A stretch of 57,664 bases of DNA, taken from the NCBI GenBank assembly GCA_903970185.1, contig CAJCIC010000067.1:1-57664 (forward strand), in the 5' to 3' direction. Under the pieces are notes generated by a model. That model was not told the origin of the DNA, made no database searches, and saw only the letters and a list, made by a program, of their open reading frames with translations. This DNA comes from Gammaproteobacteria bacterium (GTDB lineage: Bacteria; Pseudomonadota; Gammaproteobacteria; Burkholderiales; Burkholderiaceae_D). The translations under genes and the position numbers were made by a program. This document shows, piece after piece, positions 1 through 8,427 of this stretch (positions are counted from its first letter, which is position 1; each line of letters starts with the position of its first letter).

Positions 1-2
1 CA

Positions 3-1241
3 CCCACCCAACTCGAACTGCACTACGGTGCACGCAACTACCACCCGCTGCCTGTCGAGCTCGCACGGGGCGAAGGCGTCTGGCTTTGGGATACGCAAAA
101 CCGCCGCTACCTCGACATGATGTCGGCCTATTCAGCGGTGAGCTTTGGTCACAGTCATCCGGCACTGGTCAAAGCCTTGACCGATCAGGCGGGCCGGCTT
201 GCCATCACCTCGCGTGCCTTCTATACCGATCAGCTCGGACCGTTCCTGAAGCGGCTGTGCGAGGTTACCGGCATGGCGCGCGCGCTGCCGATGAATACCG
301 GCGCGGAAGCCGTCGAAACGGCAATCAAGGCCGCCCGCAAGTGGGGCTACAAGGTCAAGGGTGTCACCAAGGGCGCGGCCGAGATCATCGTGTGCGCAGG
401 CAACTTCGCCGGGCGCACGACGACCATCGTCGGCTTTTCTTCCGAGGCCCAGTATCGCGACGGCTTTGGTCCGTTCACGCCGGGCTTCAAGACCGTGCCG
501 TTTGGCGACGCGCGCGCGCTCGAGGCGGCCATCACGCCGCAGACCGTGGCCTTTTTCGTCGAGCCGATCCAGGGCGAGGCCGGCATTGTCGTGCCGCCTG
601 CGGGCTACCTGAAGGCTTGCGCTGCCATTTGCAAGCGCCACAACGTGCTTCTGATCTGCGATGAAGTGCAAACCGGACTCGCGCGCACCGGTGCCGTGCT
701 CGCCAGCCAGCACGAAGGCGTGACGCCTGACGCCGTCACCCTGGGCAAGGCCCTTGGCGGCGGCCTTCTGCCCGTCTCGGCGTTTTTGGCCCGCGCCGAC
801 GTCATGGACGTATTCTCGCCAGGCGATCATGGCAGTACCTTTGGCGGCAATCCGCTCGCAGCAGCCGTTGGCCATGCCGCGCTCGATCTGATGCTCTCGG
901 AGAAACTTTGCGACAACGCGACCGAGATGGGCGAGCGGCTGATGCGCGGCCTCCTCGCCATCGACACGCCGCTCATCACCGAGGTGCGCGGCCGCGGCCT
1001 TTTGATTGGCGTTGACATCGATCCCCGCTTTGCCAGCGCCCGTCGCGTTTGCGAAGCGCTGATGGACAACGGCATCCTGTCAAAAGACACCCATGACACG
1101 GTGGTGCGCTTTGCGCCACCGCTCGTGATCGGCAAGACTGAAATCGACGAAGCACTGGCGACGATTCGCCTGACCCTGAAATCGCTCGAGGCGAAAACGA
1201 CGAGCCCCGCCCAGAAAGCCCGCGAAGTCCAGACCGCCTAG
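3..1241 (+). CDS. rocD: Ornithine aminotransferase, 5' end outside the window
   Basis: PLP-dependent class III aminotransferase that moves the delta-amino group of ornithine to 2-oxoglutarate, giving glutamate semialdehyde (arginine/proline metabolism). The reading frame is open from the first complete codon, and the residues before the first internal Met (LELHYGARNYHPLPVEL) are typical of the family N-terminus, so the true start lies upstream of the window. Visible landmarks are the glycine-rich cofactor stretch MNTGAEAVETAIKAARKW, the Asp in LLICDEVQTGLARTG, and the Schiff-base Lys in TLGKALGGGLLPVSA. The C-terminus is complete and converges on the next gene 40 bp away. Seen in sequence: motifs and open frame. 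Substrate is assigned from family resemblance; another omega-aminotransferase is a less likely alternative. Confidence 0.9.
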   Translation, partial: PTQLELHYGARNYHPLPVELARGEGVWLWDTQNRRYLDMMSAYSAVSFGHSHPALVKALTDQAGRLAITSRAFYTDQLGPFLKRLCEVTGMARALPMNTGAEAVETAIKAARKWGYKVKGVTKGAAEIIVCAGNFAGRTTTIVGFSSEAQYRDGFGPFTPGFKTVPFGDARALEAAITPQTVAFFVEPIQGEAGIVVPPAGYLKACAAICKRHNVLLICDEVQTGLARTGAVLASQHEGVTPDAVTLGKALGGGLLPVSAFLARADVMDVFSPGDHGSTFGGNPLAAAVGHAALDLMLSEKLCDNATEMGERLMRGLLAIDTPLITEVRGRGLLIGVDIDPRFASARRVCEALMDNGILSKDTHDTVVRFAPPLVIGKTEIDEALATIRLTLKSLEAKTTSPAQKAREVQTA

Positions 1242-1280
1242 GCTTAACCGCTCGCGGCACCGCGTCAGCGGCAGGCCCGC

Positions 1281-3005
1281 CTACCCATGCAGGCTCTCGG
1301 CTTGCGCGCGATAGCTGTCGTCGTCGAGCGGCCTGGCATCGCCATCGGCGTGATGCCAGGTCAGCCTTGCGAGAATGCCGCCGGCAAGCACCACGAGCGG
1401 AATCGAGGGCAGCGAAAACAGCGCCACGACGCATGCGTCATCACGAAACGCCAGCCATCGCGGGCCAGGGCGCGAAAGCGCGGTGACGTCCGCGATATGC
1501 AGGAACTGCGGCAGCACGTGCGTCAACACCTGCGCCATGAGACCGATGAGCTTGGGCAGGGTGTGCTCAAGCAGCCAGGTGCTCGACGCAACCGATGCAA
1601 TCCACAGCAGCACCAGCGCCAGGATCGCCTCTGCATAACCCATGACGTAGAGCGCAATCTCAGAAGGCGAGCCGAGCTTGACGCGCTTCGGATCACTTTG
1701 CGGCAAGAATTCACCGACGGCAGGATTTGCCCCCATGATCCAGCCAAGCGTCGTGCCTGCGAGCCCGTTGGGGCTCGCATCATCGAAATACTGCAGGTGG
1801 CTTTGCAGGAACACACGCGATGCCCGATAGGCATAGTTCTCAGGCGCGAAGGCGCCGCTTGCCGTTGTGCCAAACGCAGCAAGCGCGTTGCCAACGGGAT
1901 CGGTCGGATCGAAAACGTTGATCCAGCGCTTGCCTGAGAGCGGCGCCGCGTCGCGATTGATTGCGACCTTGGCAGGCCAGAGCGCAGCGAACTTGTCGAG
2001 CGGCGATCCGTACGTGAGGAGTCCCCCAAAATTGGCGAAGAGCGCGGCGCGCGAGAGGCGCGCGCCAGGCGGAACCCAGGGCGGCAAATGGGGCAGCGGA
2101 TCGACAACGGGTGGCCCTGGCGGCGCTGCAAAGCGCGCCGAGGCCGAAATCCAGCGGTTCTCGTCCAGATAGTTGGGCAGCGTCTCCTCGGCTTCCATCA
2201 AGCCATTGAATGCAATCACGCTGCCCATGCTATGTGCGAGCACGAACCAGCTCGCGTGATTGGCGCTCGCCACATCGACCAGCGTTCGTACCATGCGCCG
2301 CCGGATGGCGTAGCGTGGCGGCTCGGCAAAGCCATCGAGCGGATCGAATTCGAGCGACTTCTGGCTATAGACCTTGATGCACGAGACGTAGTTGATGAAC
2401 GTCTGAATTGCCCTGACCGAGCTGATATCAAGGCCAAAGACGCGCTGTCCGAGATTGATCAACGCGGCAAGCGACGTCGTGGTCAGCACCGAAATGCACG
2501 ACACGATAAACAGTGCGACGTGCACCCCAAGGCGGGCGAAGCCACGGCTTTGCCGCGGCGGAAACGCCGGACTCGTCATCGACTTCTGATAGACCGACCG
2601 CGATGAATTCTGCTTGGCCGGAATCAGCCAGATCGATAGCGCCCAGAGCCAAAAGAAGAGATCCTTCTTAAAGCCTGGCGGATCGTTGATGTCGGCCCAC
2701 CATACTTCGTAGAGGCTTATTTCGAGCGCTTCGTCTTCGGGGCCCTTGACGCCTTTGGGGTTTTGCGAAATATGGACTTTCACCGGTGGCCGGTCTCCGG
2801 CCTGCCAGGTCTGCGCTGGTGCATAGAGCGTCGAGGCCTGGGCTTCGAGGACTTCGAGGCCAAAGCTGCGGCCGTCGCGCTTGCAAAGCTCGGCCAGTGC
2901 TGCCGTGAGCTTGCGGGCGCGATCGGCCAAGTGCTCAAAGCGTGTTTCCTCGCCGATGCCGTGCACCACGATGACACCGATACTGCGCTCTGATTTTGTC
3001 ATCAT
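1281..3005 (-). CDS. Membrane-anchored alpha/beta-hydrolase-like protein, function unknown
   Basis: 574 residues. The N-terminus reads IGVIVVHGIGEETRF, a typical oxyanion-strand HG motif of alpha/beta hydrolases, and FVLAHSMGSVIAFNGL near residue 260 is a lipase-type G-x-S-x-G-like nucleophile elbow (HSMGS). A hydrophobic stretch around residues 155-180 splits these two motifs. Two or three more membrane segments lie in the last 120 residues. Members of this kind are usually annotated only as hypothetical or putative esterases. It stands alone on the minus strand, with its promoter region between 3006 and 3132. A second Met follows the first directly, so either may be the start. Catalysis is inferred; the substrate cannot be guessed. 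Confidence 0.6.
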   Translation of the reverse strand: MMTKSERSIGVIVVHGIGEETRFEHLADRARKLTAALAELCKRDGRSFGLEVLEAQASTLYAPAQTWQAGDRPPVKVHISQNPKGVKGPEDEALEISLYEVWWADINDPPGFKKDLFFWLWALSIWLIPAKQNSSRSVYQKSMTSPAFPPRQSRGFARLGVHVALFIVSCISVLTTTSLAALINLGQRVFGLDISSVRAIQTFINYVSCIKVYSQKSLEFDPLDGFAEPPRYAIRRRMVRTLVDVASANHASWFVLAHSMGSVIAFNGLMEAEETLPNYLDENRWISASARFAAPPGPPVVDPLPHLPPWVPPGARLSRAALFANFGGLLTYGSPLDKFAALWPAKVAINRDAAPLSGKRWINVFDPTDPVGNALAAFGTTASGAFAPENYAYRASRVFLQSHLQYFDDASPNGLAGTTLGWIMGANPAVGEFLPQSDPKRVKLGSPSEIALYVMGYAEAILALVLLWIASVASSTWLLEHTLPKLIGLMAQVLTHVLPQFLHIADVTALSRPGPRWLAFRDDACVVALFSLPSIPLVVLAGGILARLTWHHADGDARPLDDDSYRAQAESLHG

Positions 3006-3120
3006 CGCCCTCGGGCAAAGCGTCTGAACCAGGCTTCTCCAGGATGCGCCTTCGGGTTGGCGACAGTGCGTGGCGGGCCGGGCGAACGCGCAGCCGACCA
3101 GCGTTCAGGCGCCAAGGATA

Positions 3121-3136
3121 CTAAAGGACCCTTTAG
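3121..3136. repeat. Perfect 16-bp palindrome CTAAAGG-AC-CCTTTAG
   Basis: Seven-base arms around a two-base centre. It overlaps the stop codon of the 41-residue membrane protein and lies about 115 bp upstream of the hydrolase-like gene on the same strand. It could be an operator for that gene or a weak hairpin. No T-run follows on either strand, so an intrinsic terminator is unlikely. Confidence 0.4.
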
Positions 3137-3258
3137 AAGAACATGGCGCTCAATACGGCTTCGATACCACTTAAGACCAGAACCACGAGCGCGACGACGA
3201 CAACCAGGCCCTGGGCATGCGGCTTGTCGGTCGAGGGTTCTTCAAGCACATCGGTCAT
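3133..3258 (-). CDS. 41-residue single-span membrane protein
   Basis: From the ATG at 3258 the product is 41 residues: a short polar N-terminus (MTDVLEEPSTDKPHAQ) and one strongly hydrophobic span (GLVVVVALVVLVLSGIEA) reaching almost to the C-terminus. The frame stays open upstream to 3330, but that extension is basic and unlike a leader, so the ATG at 3258 is preferred. An intact TGTGA-type palindrome lies about 80 bp upstream, which supports the idea that this is a transcribed small gene. No family is recognised. A small regulatory or stress membrane peptide is an inference. Confidence 0.45.
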   Translation of the reverse strand: MTDVLEEPSTDKPHAQGLVVVVALVVLVLSGIEAVLSAMFF

Positions 3259-3338
3259 GGCGGCGGCAGCACGTTTGCGAGTCACTGAACTGTACGCAGC
3301 GCAGACTTTGTAAACGAGTGTGAAATCCACCCCGTCGG

Positions 3339-3353
3339 TGTGAACAATTCACG
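3339..3353. promoter_or_regulatory. TGTGA-type palindrome upstream of the small membrane protein
   Basis: TGTGAACAATTCACG contains the exact inverted repeat GTGAA-N3-TTCAC. It differs at only two central bases from the palindrome upstream of the Crp/Fnr gene at 15890-15904. It lies about 80 bp upstream of the ATG at 3258. Binding by the Crp/Fnr protein encoded in this window is inferred. Confidence 0.4.
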
Positions 3354-3442
3354 TTTTGCAAGGTTGCAGCATCACCCTGGCCGCATGGCGGCACTAGGGG
3401 CGTCCTGCACGAATCCGAGCCGCCTCGCCATCCGGTGCATGC

Positions 3443-3955
3443 CTATCTTGTCCCACTCCATTCGAGATACGAGGTCCAACCGGTCTGGCCGGGAGGCTGG
3501 ACTTGAAACTTTCCGTACATCACGGCTTGATCCAATTCGTAGACCAGGCGAAATCGGGGGCCGGGGGAAGGCTCAGACAGAAAGGTCACAGCCGTTGGTG
3601 AGGGGAAGCTAAGCTCGTAGTGGATAACGTGTCCTTCGCTATCGAAGTAGATTGCCTTCAGCGGTTGATCCGCAGCGTCCTGGTAAATGTAGAGCAGATC
3701 GCCATGATCACAGTCAAAGCTCTCGGGCCCTTTGCAACCCGATGCAGTCTTGCCGTGGCGGGCGAGAACATGTCCGTCGAGTTCGCGCACGAATGAATAC
3801 GTTCCGAGGACAGTCGCGCCAACGCCGGTTTTTGGATTGGTCTTGGCGGTCCAGGTCCCCTCAAGAAATTGCAGGGGCGCGAATGCATCCGGAGGACCCG
3901 CAGATACTGACATCGGTACGCAGGCGATCAGCGTGCTCAGAATAAATGCTCTCAT
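3443..3955 (-). CDS. Secreted protein of unknown function
   Basis: From the ATG at 3955 the product is 170 residues and begins with a clear Sec signal peptide (MRAFILSTLIACVPMSVSA, then GPPDAF). The purine-rich ribosome site AGGAGA stands 8 bp before this ATG, which decides the start; the frame is open further upstream but has no such site. The mature part (FLEGTWTAK, then DGHVLARHGK, then beta-rich alternation) resembles small lipocalin-like or DUF1579-type proteins that begin with a 'FxGxW' motif. That resemblance is loose. It is monocistronic and divergent from creB. Confidence 0.6.
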   Translation of the reverse strand: MRAFILSTLIACVPMSVSAGPPDAFAPLQFLEGTWTAKTNPKTGVGATVLGTYSFVRELDGHVLARHGKTASGCKGPESFDCDHGDLLYIYQDAADQPLKAIYFDSEGHVIHYELSFPSPTAVTFLSEPSPGPRFRLVYELDQAVMYGKFQVQPPGQTGWTSYLEWSGTR

Positions 3956-4166
3956 GGACTCGTTTCTCCTCAGTTGCGATGGGCTAGCTCCGTGGATCAT
4001 GAGGCATTTTGCCAAATCGCCATCCCATTTCAGCCAGTTCAGCGCGCTAGCCTGACCATACCCTTTCGGCGAAGGGGTCTTCTCATTCACAATTGCCGAT
4101 TGGAAGGTTCTGCGCCCCTGAAAATCCGATGAATGAGTTTGGTCAGTGAACGGCCCGAACAAATCG

Positions 4167-4868
4167 ATGCAGGTTCCGGTTCGAATTCTTGTGGTTGAAG
4201 ACGAACCGGCGATCGCAGAAACGATCCTCTATGCCTTGCGCAAGGAAGGCTTCGACTGCCTTAACGTGACACTTGGACGCGAAGCGCTGGCGCAAATCGA
4301 GGCAGGCGAATTTGCCCTGGCCATTTTCGACGTCGGCCTTCCCGACTGCAATGGCTTTGATCTCTATCGGCAGCTTCGTCAATTTTCTGAGATTCCAGTC
4401 ATGTTCCTCACTGCCCGCGCAGACGAGGTCGATCGCATCGTCGGCCTTGAAATGGGTGCCGATGACTACGTCACGAAGCCATTTAGCCCGCGCGAGGTTG
4501 CGGCTCGGGTCAAGGTCATCCTGCGCAGGGCTGCGCTATCGGGTTCGCGGCCTGAAAAAGAGCAACCTCGACAGTCGCCCACGTTTCGCATCGACGACGC
4601 AGCCAACAGGATCTATTTTGCCGAGCAGGCGATTGCGTTAACCCGCTACGAATACCATCTCTTGCGAACCCTGCTTGAGCATCCCGATCACATTTTCAGC
4701 CGCGACGCCCTCATGCAGCGCATCTGGGTCGCTCCCGATCACAGCATGGAGCGCACGGTCGATGCACACGTGAAAACGCTTCGTGCCAAGCTGCGCGAAT
4801 TGCTCGGCGGAGATGATCCGATCGAAACACACCGGGGCATCGGATATTCCTGGAAGCGCAAGCAGTGA
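4167..4868 (+). CDS. creB: Response regulator CreB (OmpR family)
   Basis: Receiver domain with the acidic pocket VVEDE, phospho-acceptor Asp in IFDVGLPDCNGFD (about residue 50) and Lys in YVTKPFSPRE, followed by an OmpR-type winged helix (about residues 135-233). The length of 233 residues from this ATG matches the CreB family (about 229). A GTG at 4146 would add seven residues, and neither start has a good ribosome site. It overlaps creC by four bases and the target gene creD lies downstream, which makes the CreBC assignment firm. In E. coli CreB answers carbon and growth state and binds TTCAC direct repeats (cre-tags); such repeats are present here before creD. Confidence 0.85.
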   Translation: MQVPVRILVVEDEPAIAETILYALRKEGFDCLNVTLGREALAQIEAGEFALAIFDVGLPDCNGFDLYRQLRQFSEIPVMFLTARADEVDRIVGLEMGADDYVTKPFSPREVAARVKVILRRAALSGSRPEKEQPRQSPTFRIDDAANRIYFAEQAIALTRYEYHLLRTLLEHPDHIFSRDALMQRIWVAPDHSMERTVDAHVKTLRAKLRELLGGDDPIETHRGIGYSWKRKQ

Positions 4869-6289
4869 AGATTTCGACCCAGATTGCGCTGAGCTATTTT
4901 CTGATCGTTGGTCTCGCCTCGTATTTCTTCCTTTCCGTGTTCGTTCACGACATCAAGCCTGGCGTGACCCAGTCGGTGGAAGAAACGCTGGTCGACACGT
5001 CCAACATTCTGGCCGAACTCGCAGCGCCCGATTTGAGCTCCGGACACATCGGCGACGGGCCATTCTCCCAGGCCGTGAAGGCCTACACGCAGCGCAGCGT
5101 CGATGCCCCGATCTGGGGGCTGCACAAAACGACGCTTGACTACCGCGTCTACGTCACCGATGCGCGAGGGATTGTCGTGTACGACTCCGCCAATCGGGAT
5201 CTCGGGCAGGACTTTTCGCGCTGGAATGACGTCTATCTCGCGCTTCGCGGAAAATATGGCGCGCGCAGCACCGCCACCGATCCGAAGGACCGCGACTCCG
5301 CGGTGATGCATGTCGCAGCACCGATCCTTGATCACGACCGGATTATCGGTGTTCTCACCGTCGCCAAACCGGACTCCACCATTGCCCCCTTCATCAACCG
5401 TGCAGAAGCGACAGTACGTACACAAGGCATCGTGCTTCTGCTCAGTGCAGCAGCAATTGGCGTCTTTTTCGCGTGGCGACTGACGCGCTCGATCGAGCGG
5501 CTGCGCCGCTACGCGCGTGATGTCTCTGGCGGGTCGCGCCAGCCCCTGCCGCCCACCATGAATCGCGAAATTGCCGAGCTGGGCCAGGCACTGGAGGGCA
5601 TGCGCGACAAGCTCGACGGCAAGCTCTACGTCGAGCAATACATCCATGCCTTGACTCACGAACTGAAAAGCCCTGTGGCGGCGATCCGGGGCGCCGCCGA
5701 ATTTCTCTCTGACGACGTGCCGGCAGCAGACCGGGAACGATTCGCAGCCAGTATTCGCGATCAGGCCGAGCGCATTCGCATCATCGCCGAACGCCTGCTT
5801 GAGCTCGCCCGGGTGGAACAGCTCCATTTTGTTGAATCACCACAGCCCATCGAGCTGCCATCGTTGATCCAAGATGTTCTATCCGAACTGGGTGCAGGCA
5901 TCGAACTCCAGAAACTTCGGATTCGGGTCCTGGGAGAGGCCGGCGCGACGCATGGCGACCCCTTTCTGGTGCGCCAGGCGATCCGCAATCTGCTCGAAAA
6001 TGCGATTGATTTCTCGCCAGAAGGACGTGAGATCCTGGTCTTTTTTGCCGAGACCCACGAATTCATCGAGATTCAGGTGGTCGATGAAGGTGTCGGCATA
6101 CCGGACTACGCAATTGATCGCGTGTTTGATCGCTTCTATTCTCTGGCACGACCCCATTCGGGAAGGAAAAGCACGGGCTTGGGACTCCCTTTCGTCAAGG
6201 AAGTTGCCAAGCTGCATGGCGGTACAGTTTCGCTCGCGAGCCGGGAAAGCGGCGGCACCGTCGCGCTCTTTCGGCTGCGCCAAACCTGA
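4865..6289 (+). CDS. creC: Sensor histidine kinase CreC
   Basis: 474 residues, the normal CreC length. An N-terminal membrane span (about residues 5-27) and a second span (about 192-212) enclose a periplasmic sensor region, followed by a HAMP-like linker. The H-box is THELKSPVAAIRG with phospho-accepting His about residue 265, the same motif as E. coli CreC. Catalytic boxes follow: N-box NLLENAIDFSP, G1 DEGVGIP and G2 STGLGLPFVKEV. The start codon overlaps the creB stop, indicating translational coupling. The partner is CreB and the likely output is creD transcription. Confidence 0.88.
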   Translation: MKISTQIALSYFLIVGLASYFFLSVFVHDIKPGVTQSVEETLVDTSNILAELAAPDLSSGHIGDGPFSQAVKAYTQRSVDAPIWGLHKTTLDYRVYVTDARGIVVYDSANRDLGQDFSRWNDVYLALRGKYGARSTATDPKDRDSAVMHVAAPILDHDRIIGVLTVAKPDSTIAPFINRAEATVRTQGIVLLLSAAAIGVFFAWRLTRSIERLRRYARDVSGGSRQPLPPTMNREIAELGQALEGMRDKLDGKLYVEQYIHALTHELKSPVAAIRGAAEFLSDDVPAADRERFAASIRDQAERIRIIAERLLELARVEQLHFVESPQPIELPSLIQDVLSELGAGIELQKLRIRVLGEAGATHGDPFLVRQAIRNLLENAIDFSPEGREILVFFAETHEFIEIQVVDEGVGIPDYAIDRVFDRFYSLARPHSGRKSTGLGLPFVKEVAKLHGGTVSLASRESGGTVALFRLRQT

Positions 6290-6471
6290 CGCGCTCATGG
6301 TCGTTGCGTGGCGCAGTGCACGAACCGGAAGGTTGACTGCGCTCGCAGGTTTGGCATCCGAGCAAGGACGCTTTTGCGCAATTCGGCCAAATTCCGCTTT
6401 GTCCGAGTTGCTAGTCACGGACTCGAGTATTACAACAATTTCTCTGGTAACACATTCATCGGGGCACGACG

Positions 6472-6715
6472 GTGTCGACACTTACGAGCAAGGGCCAGGT
6501 GACCCTTCCCAAGCGGATCCGCGACGCACTTGGGTTGGCACCGGGCAGCGCAGTCGAATTTTCAGTGGGTCGCAACGGTGAGGTAGTACTTAGAAGGGCA
6601 TCGGGTCCACAAAAAAAGTGTGCCAGCAAGGATCGGTTTGAATCGGCTCGCGGCGCGGCGGATATTTGAATGGCGTACCGATGACCTGATGCAATTGTTG
6701 CGGGGCGATCGTTGA
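6472..6715 (+). pseudogene. AbrB/MazE-type antitoxin, one-base frameshift near the 3' end
   Basis: From GTG at 6472 the frame encodes a SpoVT-AbrB DNA-binding domain (MSTLTSKGQVTLPKRIRDAL, then PGSAVEF and VVLRR). It stops early at 6667-6669. Removing one T from the ATTTGA run restores the tail EWRTDDLMQLLRGDR and a stop at 6713-6715. This is exactly the C-terminus seen in intact antitoxins of this family, whose toxin partner is normally a PIN RNase directly downstream. Here the ATG at 6718 gives only MLIVRLITP before a stop, so the toxin is gone. Either the locus is decaying or there is a single-base sequencing error in the T run. The DNA-binding domain itself is intact. Confidence 0.7.
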
Positions 6716-7016
6716 GAATGCTCATCGTGCGTCTCATAACGCCCTGAAACAGCGGTAAAGCTGGTCAGATTTCCGAGTGACGCAGGTTGGCACGTGCTCA
6801 TATCGCCGACTGGCTGCAGCCACTTGGCAATGGCAACATCGCTCCCCACTTTGGCGGTTTTTGCAGTTTGCCTCGCGCCAACGCACGAGCGATCCGGCTG
6901 GCCCACTCCATTGCGTTGCGGTCCGAGGCGAAGGCCTTCACACGACTTCATGCTCGCTTCACACAAAATTCGCATGAGCTTTCTACGATTGAGCATCGAT
7001 CAATCGGAAAGCTCTC
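6716..7016. other. Non-coding stretch between the antitoxin remnant and creD
   Basis: About 300 bp without a convincing gene. It may retain the first few codons of a lost PIN toxin (ATG at 6718). A TTG-initiated frame from 6787 runs into the start of creD but its protein looks like nothing known and it covers the cre-tags. The last 80 bp hold the creD control region. Confidence 0.5.
6937..6973 (+). promoter_or_regulatory. cre-tag array (TTCAC direct repeats) upstream of creD
   Basis: Four TTCAC-like pentamers in direct orientation: TTCAC (6937), TTCAT (6947), TTCAC (6958) and TTCGC (6969). The last three are spaced at exactly 11 bp, which is the TTCAC-N6-TTCAC geometry of the E. coli cre-tag bound by phosphorylated CreB. 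They lie 44-80 bp upstream of the creD ATG, a sensible activator position. The pentamers and spacing are seen directly; the binding is inferred from E. coli. Confidence 0.75.
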
Positions 7017-8369
7017 ATGAAAAACCCCCTGCTTGCAAAGGCCGCCGTCGTTGTCGCGCTCTCATTTTCGATGATCATCGTCATCAACCTTGTCGGCGGT
7101 GTCGTCGCCGAGAGACAGCAGCGTCAGACCGAAGCCAGTGCAGAGATTTCTTCCAGCTACTCGGGAGCGCAGCGCACCGGCAGCCCGATACTCGTAATCC
7201 CCTACGCAGAGGAATACGACCAGGACGAGTACGACGAAAAGCACCAGGTCAAGAGAACCGTGCTCAAGCGTCTTGATCATCAACTCGTCTATTTTCCGAC
7301 CGAACTCTCTGTTAACGGCGACGCCACGATCGACTGGAAGCATCGCGGGCTGTTTCGCGCGCTGGTGTACGAGTGGCGCGCCAACGAAGCCGGCGCATTT
7401 AGCGTCCCGGCTGTGCTTCCGTATTCTCGCCAACACCCCAACTCCAGAATTCTGCCGGGCACTCCCTCACTCATCGTTCCGCTAACAGACCCAAGAGGGC
7501 TTGTCAGCAAGCCCATCGCGACGCTCGACGGACATGACTTGGTCTTCGAGCGTGGCAGTGGCATAGGACGAGTCGACGACTGCATTCATGCGGCAATCCC
7601 TCTCGAGTGGCTCACCGGTGCCACGCCGATGCCATTTTCCATGCGAATTAGTCTGCGCGGGACCGAGTCATTCGGATTTGTGCCCTACGGCGAATCGACT
7701 CAGGTGAGTCTCGAGTCCGCATGGCCGAATCCGAGCTTCACAGGGGCATTCCTTCCAAGCCCTCAATCCACTCACATTTCGAAAATTGGATTTGCAGCCG
7801 GCTGGGAAGTGAGCGGTCTTGCGACCTCATCGCAGTCGGACATGCTGAACTGCCTCATTGGCGTGCAGTGCAATGGCCTTGCCGAAGAGCAGGCCATCGA
7901 GGTGCACTTCATCGAGCCGATCAACATCTATTCTCTTTCGAATCGAGCGATCAAGTATGGATTTCTTTTTGTCGCCCTGATTTTTTCGGCGTTCCTTCTC
8001 TTCGAACTGGTCAAGCGCCTGCGAATTCATCCGGCGCAATATCTTCTCGTTGGCCTTGCCATCGCCATCTTTTTTCTCCTGCTCATCAGCATATCTGAGC
8101 ATCTCGAGTTCTGGCTCGCGTACCTGATCGCTGCAAGCGCCAGCACCCTGCTCATCACGGTGTACCTGGCTGGAATCCTCGGCGGCATCGCCCGCGGTGC
8201 GAGCTTTGGCGTCGGCCTGAGCATTCTGTACGGCTGTCTTTTCGGACTGCTGAGTTCTGAGGACAATGCGCTGGTGCTGGGCTCGGGGCTTCTCTTCGTT
8301 CTTCTCGCCGCGGCGATGTTGACGACACGAAAACTGGATTGGTACGACCTTCAGGAACGCATCGCCTGA
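7017..8369 (+). CDS. creD: Inner membrane protein CreD
   Basis: 450 residues, the usual CreD length. One N-terminal membrane span (about residues 10-30) is followed by a large periplasmic beta-rich domain (about 35-305). Five or so tightly packed membrane spans end the protein (from AIKYGFLFVALIFSAFLLFE onward). CreD is the main output of CreBC and is linked to envelope integrity and to beta-lactam and colicin phenotypes; its biochemical role is unknown. It is separated from creC by the antitoxin remnant instead of adjoining it as in E. coli, but its own cre-tags show that it stays in the regulon. Confidence 0.88.
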   Translation: MKNPLLAKAAVVVALSFSMIIVINLVGGVVAERQQRQTEASAEISSSYSGAQRTGSPILVIPYAEEYDQDEYDEKHQVKRTVLKRLDHQLVYFPTELSVNGDATIDWKHRGLFRALVYEWRANEAGAFSVPAVLPYSRQHPNSRILPGTPSLIVPLTDPRGLVSKPIATLDGHDLVFERGSGIGRVDDCIHAAIPLEWLTGATPMPFSMRISLRGTESFGFVPYGESTQVSLESAWPNPSFTGAFLPSPQSTHISKIGFAAGWEVSGLATSSQSDMLNCLIGVQCNGLAEEQAIEVHFIEPINIYSLSNRAIKYGFLFVALIFSAFLLFELVKRLRIHPAQYLLVGLAIAIFFLLLISISEHLEFWLAYLIAASASTLLITVYLAGILGGIARGASFGVGLSILYGCLFGLLSSEDNALVLGSGLLFVLLAAAMLTTRKLDWYDLQERIA

Positions 8370-8427
8370 TCGTCCCTGCACGGGCGGACGTCGCCCGATC
8401 TTCCTCGCGCAAAACGGTCGGGATCCT

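Noticed and set aside
132..875. Long minus-strand open frame opposite the ornithine aminotransferase gene
   Set aside because: It mirrors a well-recognised gene, its product is Arg/His-rich low-complexity sequence, and such antisense frames are expected in GC-rich DNA.
3121..3136. Palindrome CTAAAGGACCCTTTAG as an intrinsic terminator
   Set aside because: The stem is short and AT-containing and no T-run follows on either strand.
6787..7020. TTG-initiated 77-codon frame before creD
   Set aside because: It has no recognisable product, no ribosome site, overlaps the creD start and covers the cre-tags.
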